The translations under genes were made by a program, and so were the position numbers. A stretch of DNA of 64,000 bases from Vombatus ursinus (taxonomy: Eukaryota > Chordata > Mammalia > Diprotodontia > Vombatidae): assembly GCF_900497805.2 (NCBI RefSeq), contig NW_020954548.1:8746101-8810100 (forward strand), read 5' to 3'. The notes under the pieces are model-generated. The model was given only the letters and a program-made list of their open reading frames with translations, was not told the origin of the DNA and searched no databases. Each line of letters opens with the position of its first letter. The stretch's first letter is position 1. This document shows positions 1 through 10,776 of the stretch, one piece after another.

Positions 1-2322
1 CAAATATCAGCCTTAAAGGGTCATTCAGAAGCATTTTGAGTCTACTTATAATAAGAGCAAACTGCCTTCTCCATGCTGATAGACCAACTTTTTACAAAAA
101 GCCCACACAGCCCTGCCGTTTGCATCGTGGGAAGCCAACAATTTTAGCTAATGACGCTATAAATATCACTTTTACTCCAACTTTTAAGGACAGTGGCAAG
201 TACCTCAATTATCCAACTGAAGTAATTGAAAGAATATTCCTCTATTTGAATATTTAAATCTTGCAGCTTTAGTCCTTTAAAACTTGGAGCCTCTGGTTTG
301 GTTGTTTTTCTTTCCAATGAATAGGACAAAGCTTTGATAAGGCAGCCTGACCAGTGAGGAAACTCCGTGGTTGGATGTTTAGTGAAAACGTTAATAAGGT
401 TGACACTTAAGTAACCATAATTATGCTTTGCCATTAGCAGCCCATTAAGATGAATAGGGGGAAGTTCACACCTCCTTCAGTCCTGCTATTTCATCCCCTA
501 TGAAGACTCATAAAAGACAGCACTTCTTTGGTTTGTCTTCTCCAGGTTATCTCCCCAATCAGGGGGGATAAAAATTTCTGTAATTAAAAAAAATGAAAAC
601 TTAGATTTGGTATGCAACAGAACAATGTTCAGGGAAGTCTCATGGGAAAATCTTAACTCCCTGAAATCTGCAGATTGTTATTGTCCCTAGTGTCATTATT
701 CCCCTGAGTCATATGGAATTTCAAGATTTTATTAATGTCCCAAGGAATATGAATATGTTGGAAATCTGGACTTTTTCTTCCCTTATGGAGGGTGACTGGC
801 ATACAGACTCCTCATAAAGGGAAATTATGGCTCATCAAAAGGGTGACTTTATGAACATTAATAGAATAATAAATCTTGCAATTTCTGTACTAGAAAAAAA
901 TGAAGCCCTAGAATCAGAATGACCCCATGCAAATATTATCTACTTACTTGGCTATTCCCTAAGAGAATAAAACAGATTAGGATGTTCCATACATCTTTCA
1001 GATTTCTAAAACCTTGGAAAAATAAGACCTACAAATCCAAAAAGAAAAAAAAAAGTGCACTGAAGGGTCAGAAGAAAGATTGTGTCAAAAATCTTGAAAG
1101 AAGAAAATATGAAAAAAAAAACAATAGCATCTAAATCCAAGAGAATTAATTTTGAACTAAATAAGAGTGTGAAGTTTCTAAGTTCTTTGTCCCTATACTT
1201 AATCTCTATCAACCCAGTGAGCAGAGAGGGTAAAAGGTCCCTTCTCTTTCAGCTCTCACACAAAGTCTTCAGTTGTAAGCTCTTCCTTTTCTAAATTTTT
1301 TGAGGAAAACTGCTTAGGCTGATTATTTTAGAAAAACACAAGACACAGTAAATGAGTCTCTGAAAAATTTTAACTACTCTTTCCTTAAAAATTTGGCCAT
1401 ATTTTTGGGCAACTGTAATTTGACTTTTTGTTGGAACACCTCCTCCCGTACACTTTTTATCTGAGTTAATCACAGTCCTTGTCCTATGTGAGTTTAAATT
1501 TCATTTACTACGAACTGTAATTTACATTGGATTCCTCAAGACCCTAATAATCTGGTTGGAAATTCAGTGATACTAAACATCCTTTTTCTGACAATTTGAC
1601 TTCAAATAAGTTGGATGATTATGGAGTCTCCTTTTTTTATATATCATGGCTTGAATAAGTTAACAGGTTTTCCTTATTATCTTTGATTGAAGTGTCAGTA
1701 CTCTTGTAAACTTATATACAGTCATATTATGCCACGTTTGTGGGCGGAGTTCTAAAATTTTGGATAAAATGACAAAAAAAGAGAGAAAGGTTGATGATTA
1801 ATGATTCTGACTAGATCTTCATGGAAAAGGAGTTGTGTTGATTCTTATTCAGTTTATTCAGTCTCTACATCTTAGTTAAAGCAAAGGTTAAGAGAAACAG
1901 TTGAGTAGAAACATGACAAAATTCTAAAGTTCCCTTTTCTGTTAATTAGGAGTAGATATATACTATATTAGGATATCAAATTCTAGTATGGGTCAAAATC
2001 TTATCGTGCCAAATAACATCTTCCAGAGGACCAAGATTTCCACTAGCAATCCTTAGTTATCAAAATTTGGGTCTTCTAAGAGAACTTCAGAATAGGGTTG
2101 ATTCTAAGACTAATGAAGTTCAGTCAGTTGCTTTTGAAAATACGAGGTCCTTGATCTGGGATAATAACAAGATATGTGTGCATGTTTTCCTTAAAGTAAA
2201 TATACTTGGGAATAAGTTGAGAACATCTAAGGATCAACATCTTTTTGTGAAGCATATCATGGTATTCAATTCTCCATAGTGATTTTTAAGGAAAAGGGCA
2301 TCCATGAATCCTACCATTGTTG
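1..2322. other. Repeat-poor stretch, no gene recognised
   Basis: No SINE, LINE or DNA transposon was recognised here. Short frames are open on both strands between about 36 and 434, but neither translation resembles a known family and there is no splice or initiation context to favour one. The first 480 bases have a mixed, non-repetitive texture with several AT-rich homeobox-type words (for example TTAGCTAATGACG near 146). This could be non-coding regulatory DNA or simply unique sequence. Confidence 0.4.
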
Positions 2323-2330
2323 GTAGGATA

Positions 2331-2917
2331 GATGTTCAGTTGCCTTTCAGTTGTGTCTGACTCTTCCTGACCCCATTTGGGGTTTTCTTGGCAAAGACAC
2401 TGGGATGGTTTGCCTTTTGCTTCTCCAACTCATTTTACAGATGGGGAAACGAGGCAAACAGGGTTAAGTGACTTGCCCAGGGTTACACTGATAGTAAGAG
2501 TCTGAGGCCAGATTTGAACAGATATTTCACCTGAGTGGATCTTGTCCACGATATTATATTTAGGAAAAATATTTTTGGTGGATAATAGTATGTAGTGCTT
2601 TAGGGATGTTGATAGACAATGTATGATTCATGTTTGTATATGTTATAACTACATGTTTTCAAAACATCCGGGAAGAAGTACAAAATTCAGTTAATATGTT
2701 CTCAATATAATTGATACCATTGATTAGTGCTCCAATTTCATGATATCATTTACTTTCACTGAGTCTAAACACCCAGAAAATAGCTTCAACTACTACCCCT
2801 CTCCTCCCACTGTTCAACATACTAAATTTTTCACTGAAGTGTTTTTGTTTCATTTGAACTCAGGAGTCTTCCTGATTCTAGACCCAGCACTCTATCCACT
2901 ATGCCACATAACTACCA
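2331..2917 (-). mobile_element. (CAA)n-type tRNA-like SINE, split by a 332-bp insert
   Basis: This is a marsupial tRNA-type SINE in antisense. The plus strand reads the 'gaccccatttggggttttcttggcaaag' region, then the 'aagtgacttgcccagggt' box, and then, after an interruption, the tRNA-like head ending near 2916. The outer ends carry an 8-bp direct repeat, GTAGGATA, at 2323-2330 and 2918-2925, which fits a target-site duplication. The body is interrupted at 2520-2851 by a separate element with its own duplication. Confidence 0.85.
2520..2851. mobile_element. Unnamed 332-bp mobile element, copy A
   Basis: The element sits inside an antisense SINE. SINE sequence stops after ATTTGAAC (2512-2519) and resumes with the same ATTTGAAC (2852-2859), giving a perfect 8-bp target-site duplication. 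The insert has no poly(A) or (CAA) tail and no frame I recognise. Its ends share a short, weakly inverted motif (CACCTGAGTG near the start, CACTGAAGTG near the end). An 8-bp duplication is typical of hAT-type DNA transposons, but class and family are not established. Confidence 0.7.
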
Positions 2918-2945
2918 GTAGGATATACTACGATGAAAAATCAAA

Positions 2946-3062
2946 TCATCAAGCATTTACTAAGCACCTTCTAAGTGCCAGGCATTATACTAATCCCAGA
3001 AGATAGAAAGAAAGGCAAAAAAAAAAACAGTCCCTACTCTCAAGGACTTCACTATGCTTATA
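2946..3062 (-). mobile_element. L2 LINE 3' end fragment
   Basis: The plus strand reads the reverse complement of the mammalian L2 3' end: 'catttactaagcacc', 'aagtgccaggcat', then 'acagtccct..ctcaagga'. It is a short 3' remnant next to the split SINE. Confidence 0.7.
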
Positions 3063-3528
3063 ATAATAGTTCAGTAGGATTGGACTCAACTGAAAGATTG
3101 CCACTCTGCTGAGAATGATTCCAAGCAGCAAGACCAGTATTTCTAGATTCCCACCACTTACACTCTTGCCATGGTGAATCAGAACTGAGCCATTCCTTCA
3201 TGTCTGATTTGACCACACCTTTATAAATAAACATGTCCCTCGTGTCCATGTGAGAAATACCATTTGGGGAGAAAATTATGAATTTATCTACCATGCTTTT
3301 CAGTTACCTAATTTTGTAACCTGTTCAATTATCTTGATTATTTGAGTTCAATAAATGGCTTTAACTTTTCCTTGGAAGGTAGAAAGGCTGGAGAGATTTC
3401 TTCCTCTGTGAACTTTCTTAGAGCAATATTGTGGGAGGGATTTTTACTTTCCAGGGTTTACCTGTTTATGGAAGCAAAGTTGATAGTGTTTACTTGTTCA
3501 TGTTTGGGAAACTGGAAATAGCAGGAAT

Positions 3529-3860
3529 GTTTATTTCTCCTGAGTGTATCTTGTCCACAATATTATATTTAGGAAAAATATTTTTGGTGGATAATAGTAT
3601 GTAGTGCTTTAGGGATGTTGATAGACAATGTATGATTCACTTTTGTGTAAGTTATATCTACGTGTTTTCAAAACATCTGGGAAGAAGTACAAAATTCAGT
3701 TAATATGTCCTCAATATAAATGATACCATTGATTAGTGCTCCAATTTCATGATATCATTTACTTTAACTGAGTCTAAACACCCAGAAAATAGCTTCAACT
3801 ACTACCCCTCTCCTCCCACTGTGCAATGTACTAAATTTTTCACTGAAGTGTTTTTGTTTC
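3529..3860. mobile_element. Unnamed 332-bp element, copy B
   Basis: This copy matches 2520-2851 almost end to end in the same orientation. By eye there are roughly 16-20 differences, or about 94% identity. It ends at the same terminal base (3860) as copy A. The flanks are unrelated to those of copy A, so this is not a simple tandem duplication of a larger block. A degraded duplication (ATGTTTAT on the left, ATGTAAAT on the right) is possible. Confidence 0.65.
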
Positions 3861-3976
3861 ATGTAAATATTGTCCATACCATCTTTCCTTATCAATTTTG
3901 CCAGTGTGAACTTGATGACTTCAAGAGCCTATTCCATCAGTTGTTTTGATGAAGATAATATGGCTAGTGTCTTATT

Positions 3977-4030
3977 AAAAAAAAAAAACAACAAAGCAAA
4001 ACAAACAAACAAACAAACAAACAAAAACAA
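3977..4030. repeat. A-rich and (AAAC)n low-complexity tract
   Basis: A run of A is followed by several CAAA units. No retroposon body was recognised immediately upstream, so this is annotated only as low complexity. Confidence 0.8.
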
Positions 4031-5284
4031 CCTAAAACTTTCAGCTGAAACTGAATGGAAGGTCCATATGAACAAGCAGTGTGTAACAGGGGAACTGACC
4101 AACAGAACCCAGTTCTTTTCAGTATGTGTACTGTGCTCTGTCTGAGGCAGCCCCTATATGGATTGTGGAGCATGTAAGGTATTCTAAGAGGAGCTTTTTG
4201 GTTCATTGAACTGGATGTACATAAAAAGAGCCTCAACAACTCAAACTTTCTTTGTGCTGATTAAACAAACAGTAGTGGCTGCCTATTTCCTCATCTGGCC
4301 AGACCTGTGACTGTTAACATGGTGTCTCTAGTATTTCCATCTTTAGGTTTGTTCTTTCCTGCTCTTATATGTATGCATATTAGAGCTGGAATGACTAGGC
4401 AATGATTTTGTGAGATCTCAAAAGGTCTAACAACTGTAGAGTTTGAAACCAGTGGAACTTAGTGAGGCTCCAGTATAGCTCCTAGAAGCGCCTGCTTGAC
4501 CCCTGCTAAATGATATTGGGGTACTAATCAATGACATTACGTTATTGATCCAGAATATCAGTGAATCAGCCCAGCAACCCACATACATTTTCTACAAGCA
4601 AGGGAATGACTATCTATCTGATGAATTTTGTAGGACATATGCTTTGTAGCACCTACTTGAAGATTGACCCTGCTCTTCTTAGGGACCAAGGTGTTAGAAG
4701 GAAGAGTGTACTCCTGGTTCAGGGAGGATGTTTTTGGATTTCTGTTCTTGCTATGTCTTCTCAGTAAATATCCTCTTGTAAAAGCTAATTGATGTTTATT
4801 AGTTAAGTGATATTGGAGTACTAGTTGATGACATAGATAATATTGAATAGGTATTACCTGACACTTACTAAGGTGATACTAAAGAGATAACTGCTAAGTG
4901 ATATTAGGAATAACACACTGGAATGGGGGCTTGAGCCAATAGCATTTGAAAGCATCCCTAGCCCCTCAGGAGAATCCCTAGAACCCTCTGTGGAAAATAT
5001 AGTGTTGTTCTAGAACCTGATTGACTAGTGAAAGTGGAAGTTGAGGAGGATAAGGACCTCCAGATTCTATATATCTACAAGTGGAACAGCTATCCCCCCC
5101 CCCAAAAAAAATTCAATACTATCTTTGGCTGAATTTATAGAAGAATAATATCTAGAATAAGGGAAAAAAATCATCCCACTGTATTTTTCCCTGATCAGAC
5201 CATATTCATTGCATTTCATTAATTTCTTGGCACCAGATTTTGGTAGGGATGTTGATAAACTGATGGTCAGAGGAGGGTAATCAG
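4031..5284. other. Unclassified stretch with a dispersed internal motif
   Basis: No gene or known repeat was recognised. The motif AATGATATTGGGGTACTAA at about 4509 recurs as AGTGATATTGGAGTACTAG at about 4805 and in reduced form near 4895. This suggests an internally repetitive, unclassified element. A run of C followed by A lies near 5095-5110. Confidence 0.35.
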
Positions 5285-5615
5285 CATAATGAAAGGATAC
5301 CAATCTATGTGCCTTGAGAATTAGGGAAGTAGGGCTATGTAGCCCAGAGAAGATAAGACTTACTAATAATATGACCCCTCCTCAAATACTTGAATGGCTG
5401 TCATTTGGAAGAGAAGTGCATTTATTCTGTTTCATCCTTGAGTATAAAACTAGAACCAAGGGAGAAAAGTTTCTAAAAGGTAGATTTCACTTTCATGTAA
5501 GGAAGAATTTTATCTAATAAGACAGTGGAAGGAAGTGAGGAAAGGAGTGGAACTAGGTGATTTCTAAGTTTCCTTCCCAATCTAATATATTTTAAGTTTA
5601 TGATTTTTATATAAC
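5285..5615 (+). mobile_element. CR1/L3-type LINE 3' fragment
   Basis: The plus strand follows the mammalian CR1/L3 3' region: 'cttgaatggctgtcattt', a 'ttattctg' block corresponding to the 'acttgttctgcttgg' part of the family, and a final 'ttccttcccaatct'. The copy is strongly diverged. The same family appears much more clearly at 40.07-40.52 kb. Confidence 0.55.
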
Positions 5616-5680
5616 ATTGCAGTCTTTAACTTATTTTTTAATTTTATTTTTTTGAATTCTGAAATTAAATACAAAAAAGA

Positions 5681-5750
5681 ATACATACATACCACACACA
5701 TATATGTGGGTGGTATGTATATATTTATATATATATGTATATATAAGAGA
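5681..5750. repeat. AT-rich microsatellite with inverted repeat
   Basis: ATACATACATACCAC on the left is answered by GTGGGTGGTATGTATATAT on the right around a CACATATATGTG core. The tract can therefore fold into a hairpin. It continues into (TATA) and GA-rich sequence. Confidence 0.75.
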
Positions 5751-6284
5751 AAGAGAAAAAGAGGCTTTTTAAAATGAAACCGTGAACCTAAATTTTATAT
5801 TTATTTTTAAGTATTTAACAAATTATATATGTTTCTTTCAAAATTGTTCTGCTTGTCTGTTTCCTTCTGAACTTTCTTAGATTTTCCTCTGTACTAAAAA
5901 AAAAATTTCAATGGTTTTCTTTTATTTTATTATTACTATTCCCTCCCCTGAGTTCCTTATATCTATCCCTATTCTCAATTAATTAAACAAAAGGAAAAAC
6001 ACTTTTGTGATAAATAAACATAGTCGAGCAAAATGAATACACATAGTAGCCATGTCAAAAATATCTTTGTCTTTCTGCACCTGGAGTCTATAGTTTTTCT
6101 GTTAGGAAGTGGGCAGCATGTTTCATCATAGGTCCCTTGGAGAAATGATTGGTCATCACAACCATCACAATTCTTAAGTATTTCAAAGTTTTTTTTCTTA
6201 CCATGTTATTATACTTGCCTAAATTATTCTCTTGATTCTTCACACTCCTCTCTGCATCAATTCATGTATGCTATCCAGTATTCT

Positions 6285-6528
6285 TTGTGGTACAATGGAT
6301 AAAGTGCCAGTCCTGGAGCCAGGAAACTCTGAGTGCAAATCCAGTCTCAGACATTTACTAGCTGTGTGACCCTGGGCAAGGCACTTAACCCTATTTGCCT
6401 GTGTTTCTCATCTATAAAATGAGTTGAAGAAGGAAATGGCAAACCACTCCAATATTTTTGCCAAGAAAACCCTAAATGGGGGCTAGAAGAGTTGGACATA
6501 ACTGAAATGATTGAACAACAACAACAAC
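6285..6528 (+). mobile_element. (CAA)n-tailed tRNA-type SINE
   Basis: This near full-length SINE runs from a tRNA-like head ('tacaatggataaagtgcc', 'gtgcaaatcc'), through 'gtgtgaccctgggcaag', to the 'ggcaaaccactcca' body and an (ACA)n tail. It lies inside an antisense L1. ATTCTTTG at the left edge and ATTCTGTTTG after the tail look like a slightly altered target-site duplication. The outer L1 resumes right after the tail. Confidence 0.9.
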
Positions 6529-6914
6529 ATTCTGTTTGTTCTTATGCTGCAGTCTGTTTAGCTATTCCCCAACTGATGGGCATCCTATTAGATTCTAGTT
6601 CTTTTCTTTTCCTTTTAATGCCACTTCAGGATCAGGAAGTTTGTTTTGCTTGTGACTCCTTGTCTTTAAATTCAAAGTCCAATAATTTGGAAATTAGTTT
6701 TCCTTCAGAGGTCCTTTTATGGGATTTTGTTTGCACCTTTCTTATATACTCTTTGTATTGTCTTTGGCATATTAGTTACTTGTATCTGTTTCATATGAAC
6801 AAACATATGACATACAGAGGTCACAAGAGGCAGCATGGCATAGTGCAGGGTTTCCCCTTTGCAGCCCCTATACTCCTTGGTTTTCAGTAAAGCTTCCTGT
6901 ATCCCTATTTAATA

Positions 6915-7148
6915 AGAAATAGTAATAATAAGTAAAGTTTATATAGTTCCTTGACGTTTGAAAAGAGCTTCACAAATATTATTTTATTTTCACAAAAACT
7001 GTGGGACATGGGGACTATTATTTTTCCCATTTTACAGGTAAGGAAACTGAGGCAGGCAATGGCTAAGTGATTTTTCCGAAGTCACAGAGCTGGTAAGTGC
7101 CTGAGACTAGATTCAAACTCAGTTCTTCCGACTTCTGCTTTACCATGC
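6915..7148 (-). mobile_element. MIR/THER-type CORE-SINE
   Basis: The antisense copy reads 'aaaagagcttcacaaatatt', 'cccattttacag', 'aaactgaggcag', 'gtcacagagctggtaagtg' and then the tRNA-like head. This is the order expected for a CORE-SINE of the MIR/THER group with an L2-like 3' end. Confidence 0.85.
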
Positions 7149-7348
7149 ATATGCACATTAAAATAAAAAAAAGAGATTAATTCATTTTTTATAAAGAAAA
7201 CTTTTGAGTTACATAACATTCTCTCCCCCCCCAACACTACTAATTTAAAACTATTTCAATAGGATAATATAACTATTTACCAAATATTCCTCATGATTCC
7301 TTGACAAGCTTCTTATATCCCCTTGGAGGATGTGTACCCCAGGTTGGT

Positions 7349-7836
7349 AATTCCAGGCCAAGTGGATAGAACTTGCCTCAGAGTTATAAAGACCTATGTT
7401 CAAGCTGCACCTCTGATCTTTGTGACCCTTGGTAAATCACTTAACTTTTCAATTTCCCTGGGGTAATTATTGTTGTTGTTGCTCAAGTTGTTTTTCAGTC
7501 ATGTCTGATTCTTCATGACCCCATTTGGGGTTTTCTTAGCAAAGATACTGGAGTGGTTTGCCATTTCCTACTCTGGCTCATTTTACAGATAGGGAAACTG
7601 AGGCAAACAGGGTTAAGTGACTTGCTCAAAGTCACACAGCTAGTAAGTGTTTGAGGCTGGATTTGAACTCAACTCTTCCTGACTCCAGGACTGGCGCTCT
7701 ATTTACCTCATCACCTAGGTACCCCCCAGGCAAATATCTAAGACTATAATTTTCAGAGAAGTTATTGATCTGCATTAGTGGAAAGAGTTTCTTTATTGGG
7801 AGCTTCCTGTATTAATGAAATCAGAGATCCTGTTCC
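7349..7836 (+). mobile_element. MAR-type SINE split by another SINE
   Basis: The head 'ccaagtggatagaacttgcc' to 'aaatcacttaacttttc' lies at about 7355-7465. The tail 'atctaagactataa' to 'ttaatgaaatcagag' lies at about 7736-7830. Both belong to one marsupial SINE type. The pieces are separated by an antisense (CAA)n SINE at 7467-7724. The same tail type recurs near 28.75-28.85 kb. Confidence 0.65.
7467..7724 (-). mobile_element. (CAA)n-tailed tRNA-type SINE (antisense)
   Basis: The plus strand begins with a (TTG)n stretch and then reads 'gaccccatttggggttttct', 'gtttgccatttcct', 'aagtgacttgctc', 'cacacagctagtaagtg' and the tRNA-like head in antisense near 7680-7720. It is nearly full length and sits inside an older MAR-type SINE. 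Confidence 0.9.
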
Positions 7837-7971
7837 AACACATTCTATTTATATGTAATATCATCTTACTAAGCTCCATTAGGGCAGAAGTTGTATTAGT
7901 TAATCTGGACATCCTCTCCAGTGCCTACTACAATGCTTATAATAGGAGCTCTTAACGTGGGGTCAGTGGTA

Positions 7972-9065
7972 AGTGAACTAGCATTTATTAAATTCTTATT
8001 ATGTGCCAGTCACTGTGCAAAGTGCTGGGGATCCAAAGACAGGCAAAAGACAAAAAAATTATAGTCAAATAGGGTGATGGCACATAAACAACTGTGTACA
8101 AACAAACAAGAGATATACAGAATACATCGTAGATAATCAACAGACATTAGTACTAAGGTGTATCAGGGATGGCTTCTTGCAGAAGGCCAGCCTTTAGCAT
8201 AGACTTGAGGGCAACCAGGAAAGCTAGGAAGTAGGAAGAAGAGAAAGGAGGGAGAGAGTTCTAGGCATGAGGTATCTTATGCAAGTGAGGAACTGTGAGG
8301 AGCCTAGTGTGTCTCCGGGCAACAAAGTAAATGGTGGGGAGAGTTGTAAGGTATAAAAAGGCTGGGAAGGAAGGAAGGAGCCAGGTTGTGGAGGGCTCTG
8401 ATGTTTAATCCTGGAGGCAATAGGGAGCCATTGGAGTTGACTGAATAAGAGGATCTGATATGGGTCAGACTGGTGTTTTAGGATGATCAGTTTAACAGTT
8501 GACTGGAGAATGGACTGGAGTGGGGAGAGACTGGAGGCATGGAGACCAATCTGAGGCAGGGAGACCAGGGGTCATCTGTGAAGTGAGGAGGGACTGCACC
8601 AGGGTGATGACAGTGTCAGAATGGAGAAGGAGGTATATACTAGAGATGCTGAGAAAGTATAATTGACAGGAATTGGCAAGGGATTGGATATGGGAGATGA
8701 GAAAGAGAGAAGCAAGGTTGACAACTAACTTTCAAGCCTAGGTGACTGGGAGGATGGTGGTGCCTTAGATAGTAATAGGGAAGTTAGGAAGAGAGGAGGG
8801 TTTGGAAGACGAGATAATGAGTTCAATTTTGGACATCCTGAGTTTAAGACGTTACAAGACATCTAGTTTGAGATATCCAAAAGGCAGTTGGAAATGCAAG
8901 ATTAGTAATCGAAGAAAGTGTTAGGTCTGGATAAATAAATCTGAGAATTATTTGAATAGCGATGATAATTACATCTATGGGAACTGATAAGACCACCAAT
9001 TGAAATAATATAGAGGGAGAAAAGAAGGTCCCAGACAGAGCCTTGGAAGACAACTATGGTTAACA
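7972..9065 (-). mobile_element. L2 LINE, 3' 1.1 kb including end of reverse transcriptase
   Basis: The plus strand starts with the L2 3' terminus ('agcatttattaaattctt', 'gtgccagtcactgtg') and runs into antisense L2 ORF2. On the minus strand, near 8985, I read a decayed version of the L2 palm region (LISSH..NYHRYSNNSQIYLS, where active L2 enzymes have YADD). The C-terminal region follows at lower coordinates. It is a typical 5'-truncated LINE fossil, without a usable frame. Confidence 0.85.
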
Positions 9066-10480
9066 AGGTGTGACCAAGACAAATTTGTGTATGAATTTGT
9101 TTTTTAAATAAATATTTTGATAATTTTCAATATTTCCATATTTTTATTTCAGTATTTCCCTATAATTGTTTTCCTTTGTAATCTATATATTTTATGAATT
9201 TAAAAACATTATTCTAAGAAAAAAGGGGTCCTCACATTCTATCAGATTGCCAATGGAATCCACAACATTAAAAAGTGTAAGAAACCCTTTCTTATATATA
9301 TAATAGGTGCTTAATAAATGTTGGTAGAATTAAAATGGAAGAATTAAATCTTAAAAATAATACTTTGAATTTGCATATTAATCTATAATTCTTCTAGCCA
9401 TTATTTCATTTTATCATCTGAATGGCTTTATGAATGAAATTAGTACAGTTATTATTATTTTATTTTACAGATGAGAAAACTGAGGAAAGCTCTTAAGTGA
9501 CATTTGAAGATATTATATCAAGTAAGTGGCATTACTGACTGGAATACTGGTTTTCCTACTTCTGGTTTGGTGCTCACAGTTCAGAAGATTTACTGTGAAC
9601 TCAAAAAAGTTTGCAAATAAATTGTTAGTTACCACAGACCTCATTACCAAACTGCAAGAATATTTCTAATGTTTGCCTAATGTATAATAATTGTTGGCCA
9701 CTGGACTTCATTAATCACTGTTCATAAAACTCTTTGAATTCTTCCCAAATGAGCCATTTCAAAATCCTTTTTTCTGTTAATAACAGTATTGTTTAATCCA
9801 ATCTTTCAGTTTCCTAAGCTTAGTTCACTCACATCTCTGTGTCCTAGGAAAACAATCTCCAAAGAATGGTAATATTCTGTCTTCATTGACTCCCTTGGCC
9901 ACATTTGTAACTTGAGTCCCTGTTGATTGCTCTGTAACCTTAACAAAGTCTACTTGCACTCTTTGAGGGCTTGAGGCTTGTGGTTTGATTTCATCACAGG
10001 TTGTGAAGATTATTTATAAAAATTATTCATTGGTTGTATTTCTTAAGTACCTGGACTGCTGAGCAGTTTTAATATTGCCTGGTTAGAATTTTACAGCATC
10101 CTCTTGGTGTTCATCCCAAAATTCTGCTGAAGTCAGCAATTAGATGAATATTTATTGATTTTTAAAATTCAATGTCATTTCCCCTTCCTTTAACCAAACT
10201 TAGCATTGCTAAATTTTTAAAAGCAAACAAATAAATAAAAAGTGGAAAGTTTGGAAAGAATGAGAACCCCCATGCTTCACTGGTATCCATAAAATGTCCA
10301 GAGATCAAGCACAAGGTTTCCAGCACATTGGGTGAGTCCATTGTGAAGCATTTTTGGAAGGACATAAATGAATCACATAAGATGCAAGAGCCTGGATCAG
10401 TTGTAATCAATATCATGAGGGGTGGGGATTGGAAGGTTAGGTAACTGCATTGATAAGGTCACAAAATAATTAAGGTACTG
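9066..10480. other. Mostly unique sequence with one MIR-like remnant
   Basis: A short antisense MIR-like piece is seen at about 9395-9500 ('attttacagatgagaaaact'). A short minus-strand open stretch at 10162-10416 has no recognisable similarity and no supporting signals. The rest of the interval shows no repeat or gene I can name. Confidence 0.4.
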
Positions 10481-10500
10481 AAATATCTAAGTATAATAAC

Positions 10501-10636
10501 GGAGTTCTAGTCCTCAACCAATAGTGTGACCTTGAGCAACACACTAACTTCCCTGAACCCCACTTTTCTCATTTGTGAGATAATCATTGGAACTAGATGT
10601 CTCTTCTAGGTCTAAGATTTTATGATTCTGTTATGC
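10501..10636 (+). mobile_element. MIR3-type SINE with CR1-like tail
   Basis: 'gtgaccttgagcaacacact' and 'ttctcatttgtgagataatc' are followed by 'tctaggtctaagattttatg'. This combines a CORE-SINE body with a tail like that of CR1/L3 LINEs. A second tail-like piece lies at about 10725-10775. Confidence 0.6.
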
Positions 10637-10776
10637 AATTACCTGTAGGACAACACAATCTCATGGTGAACAAATAGCAATTTTTTAATGTGACCTATCC
10701 TTAACAATTCATTTGTAAATCATGAGATTACACTAGATGACGTCCAATTGCCTTTTATCTCTAAGATTCTCAGTAA

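Larger units (their letters stand above)
5630..6612 (-). mobile_element. L1 LINE 3' region (antisense), split by a SINE
   Basis: This is the reverse complement of a marsupial L1 3' end, from an AT-rich 3' UTR near 5630 to the conserved 'tattccccaactgatgggcat' block at 6564-6585. The matching block occurs in the L1 at 63.5 kb. A (CAA)n SINE interrupts it at about 6285-6528. Homology beyond 6612 was not recognised. An AT microsatellite expansion lies inside it at about 5681-5750. Confidence 0.7.
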
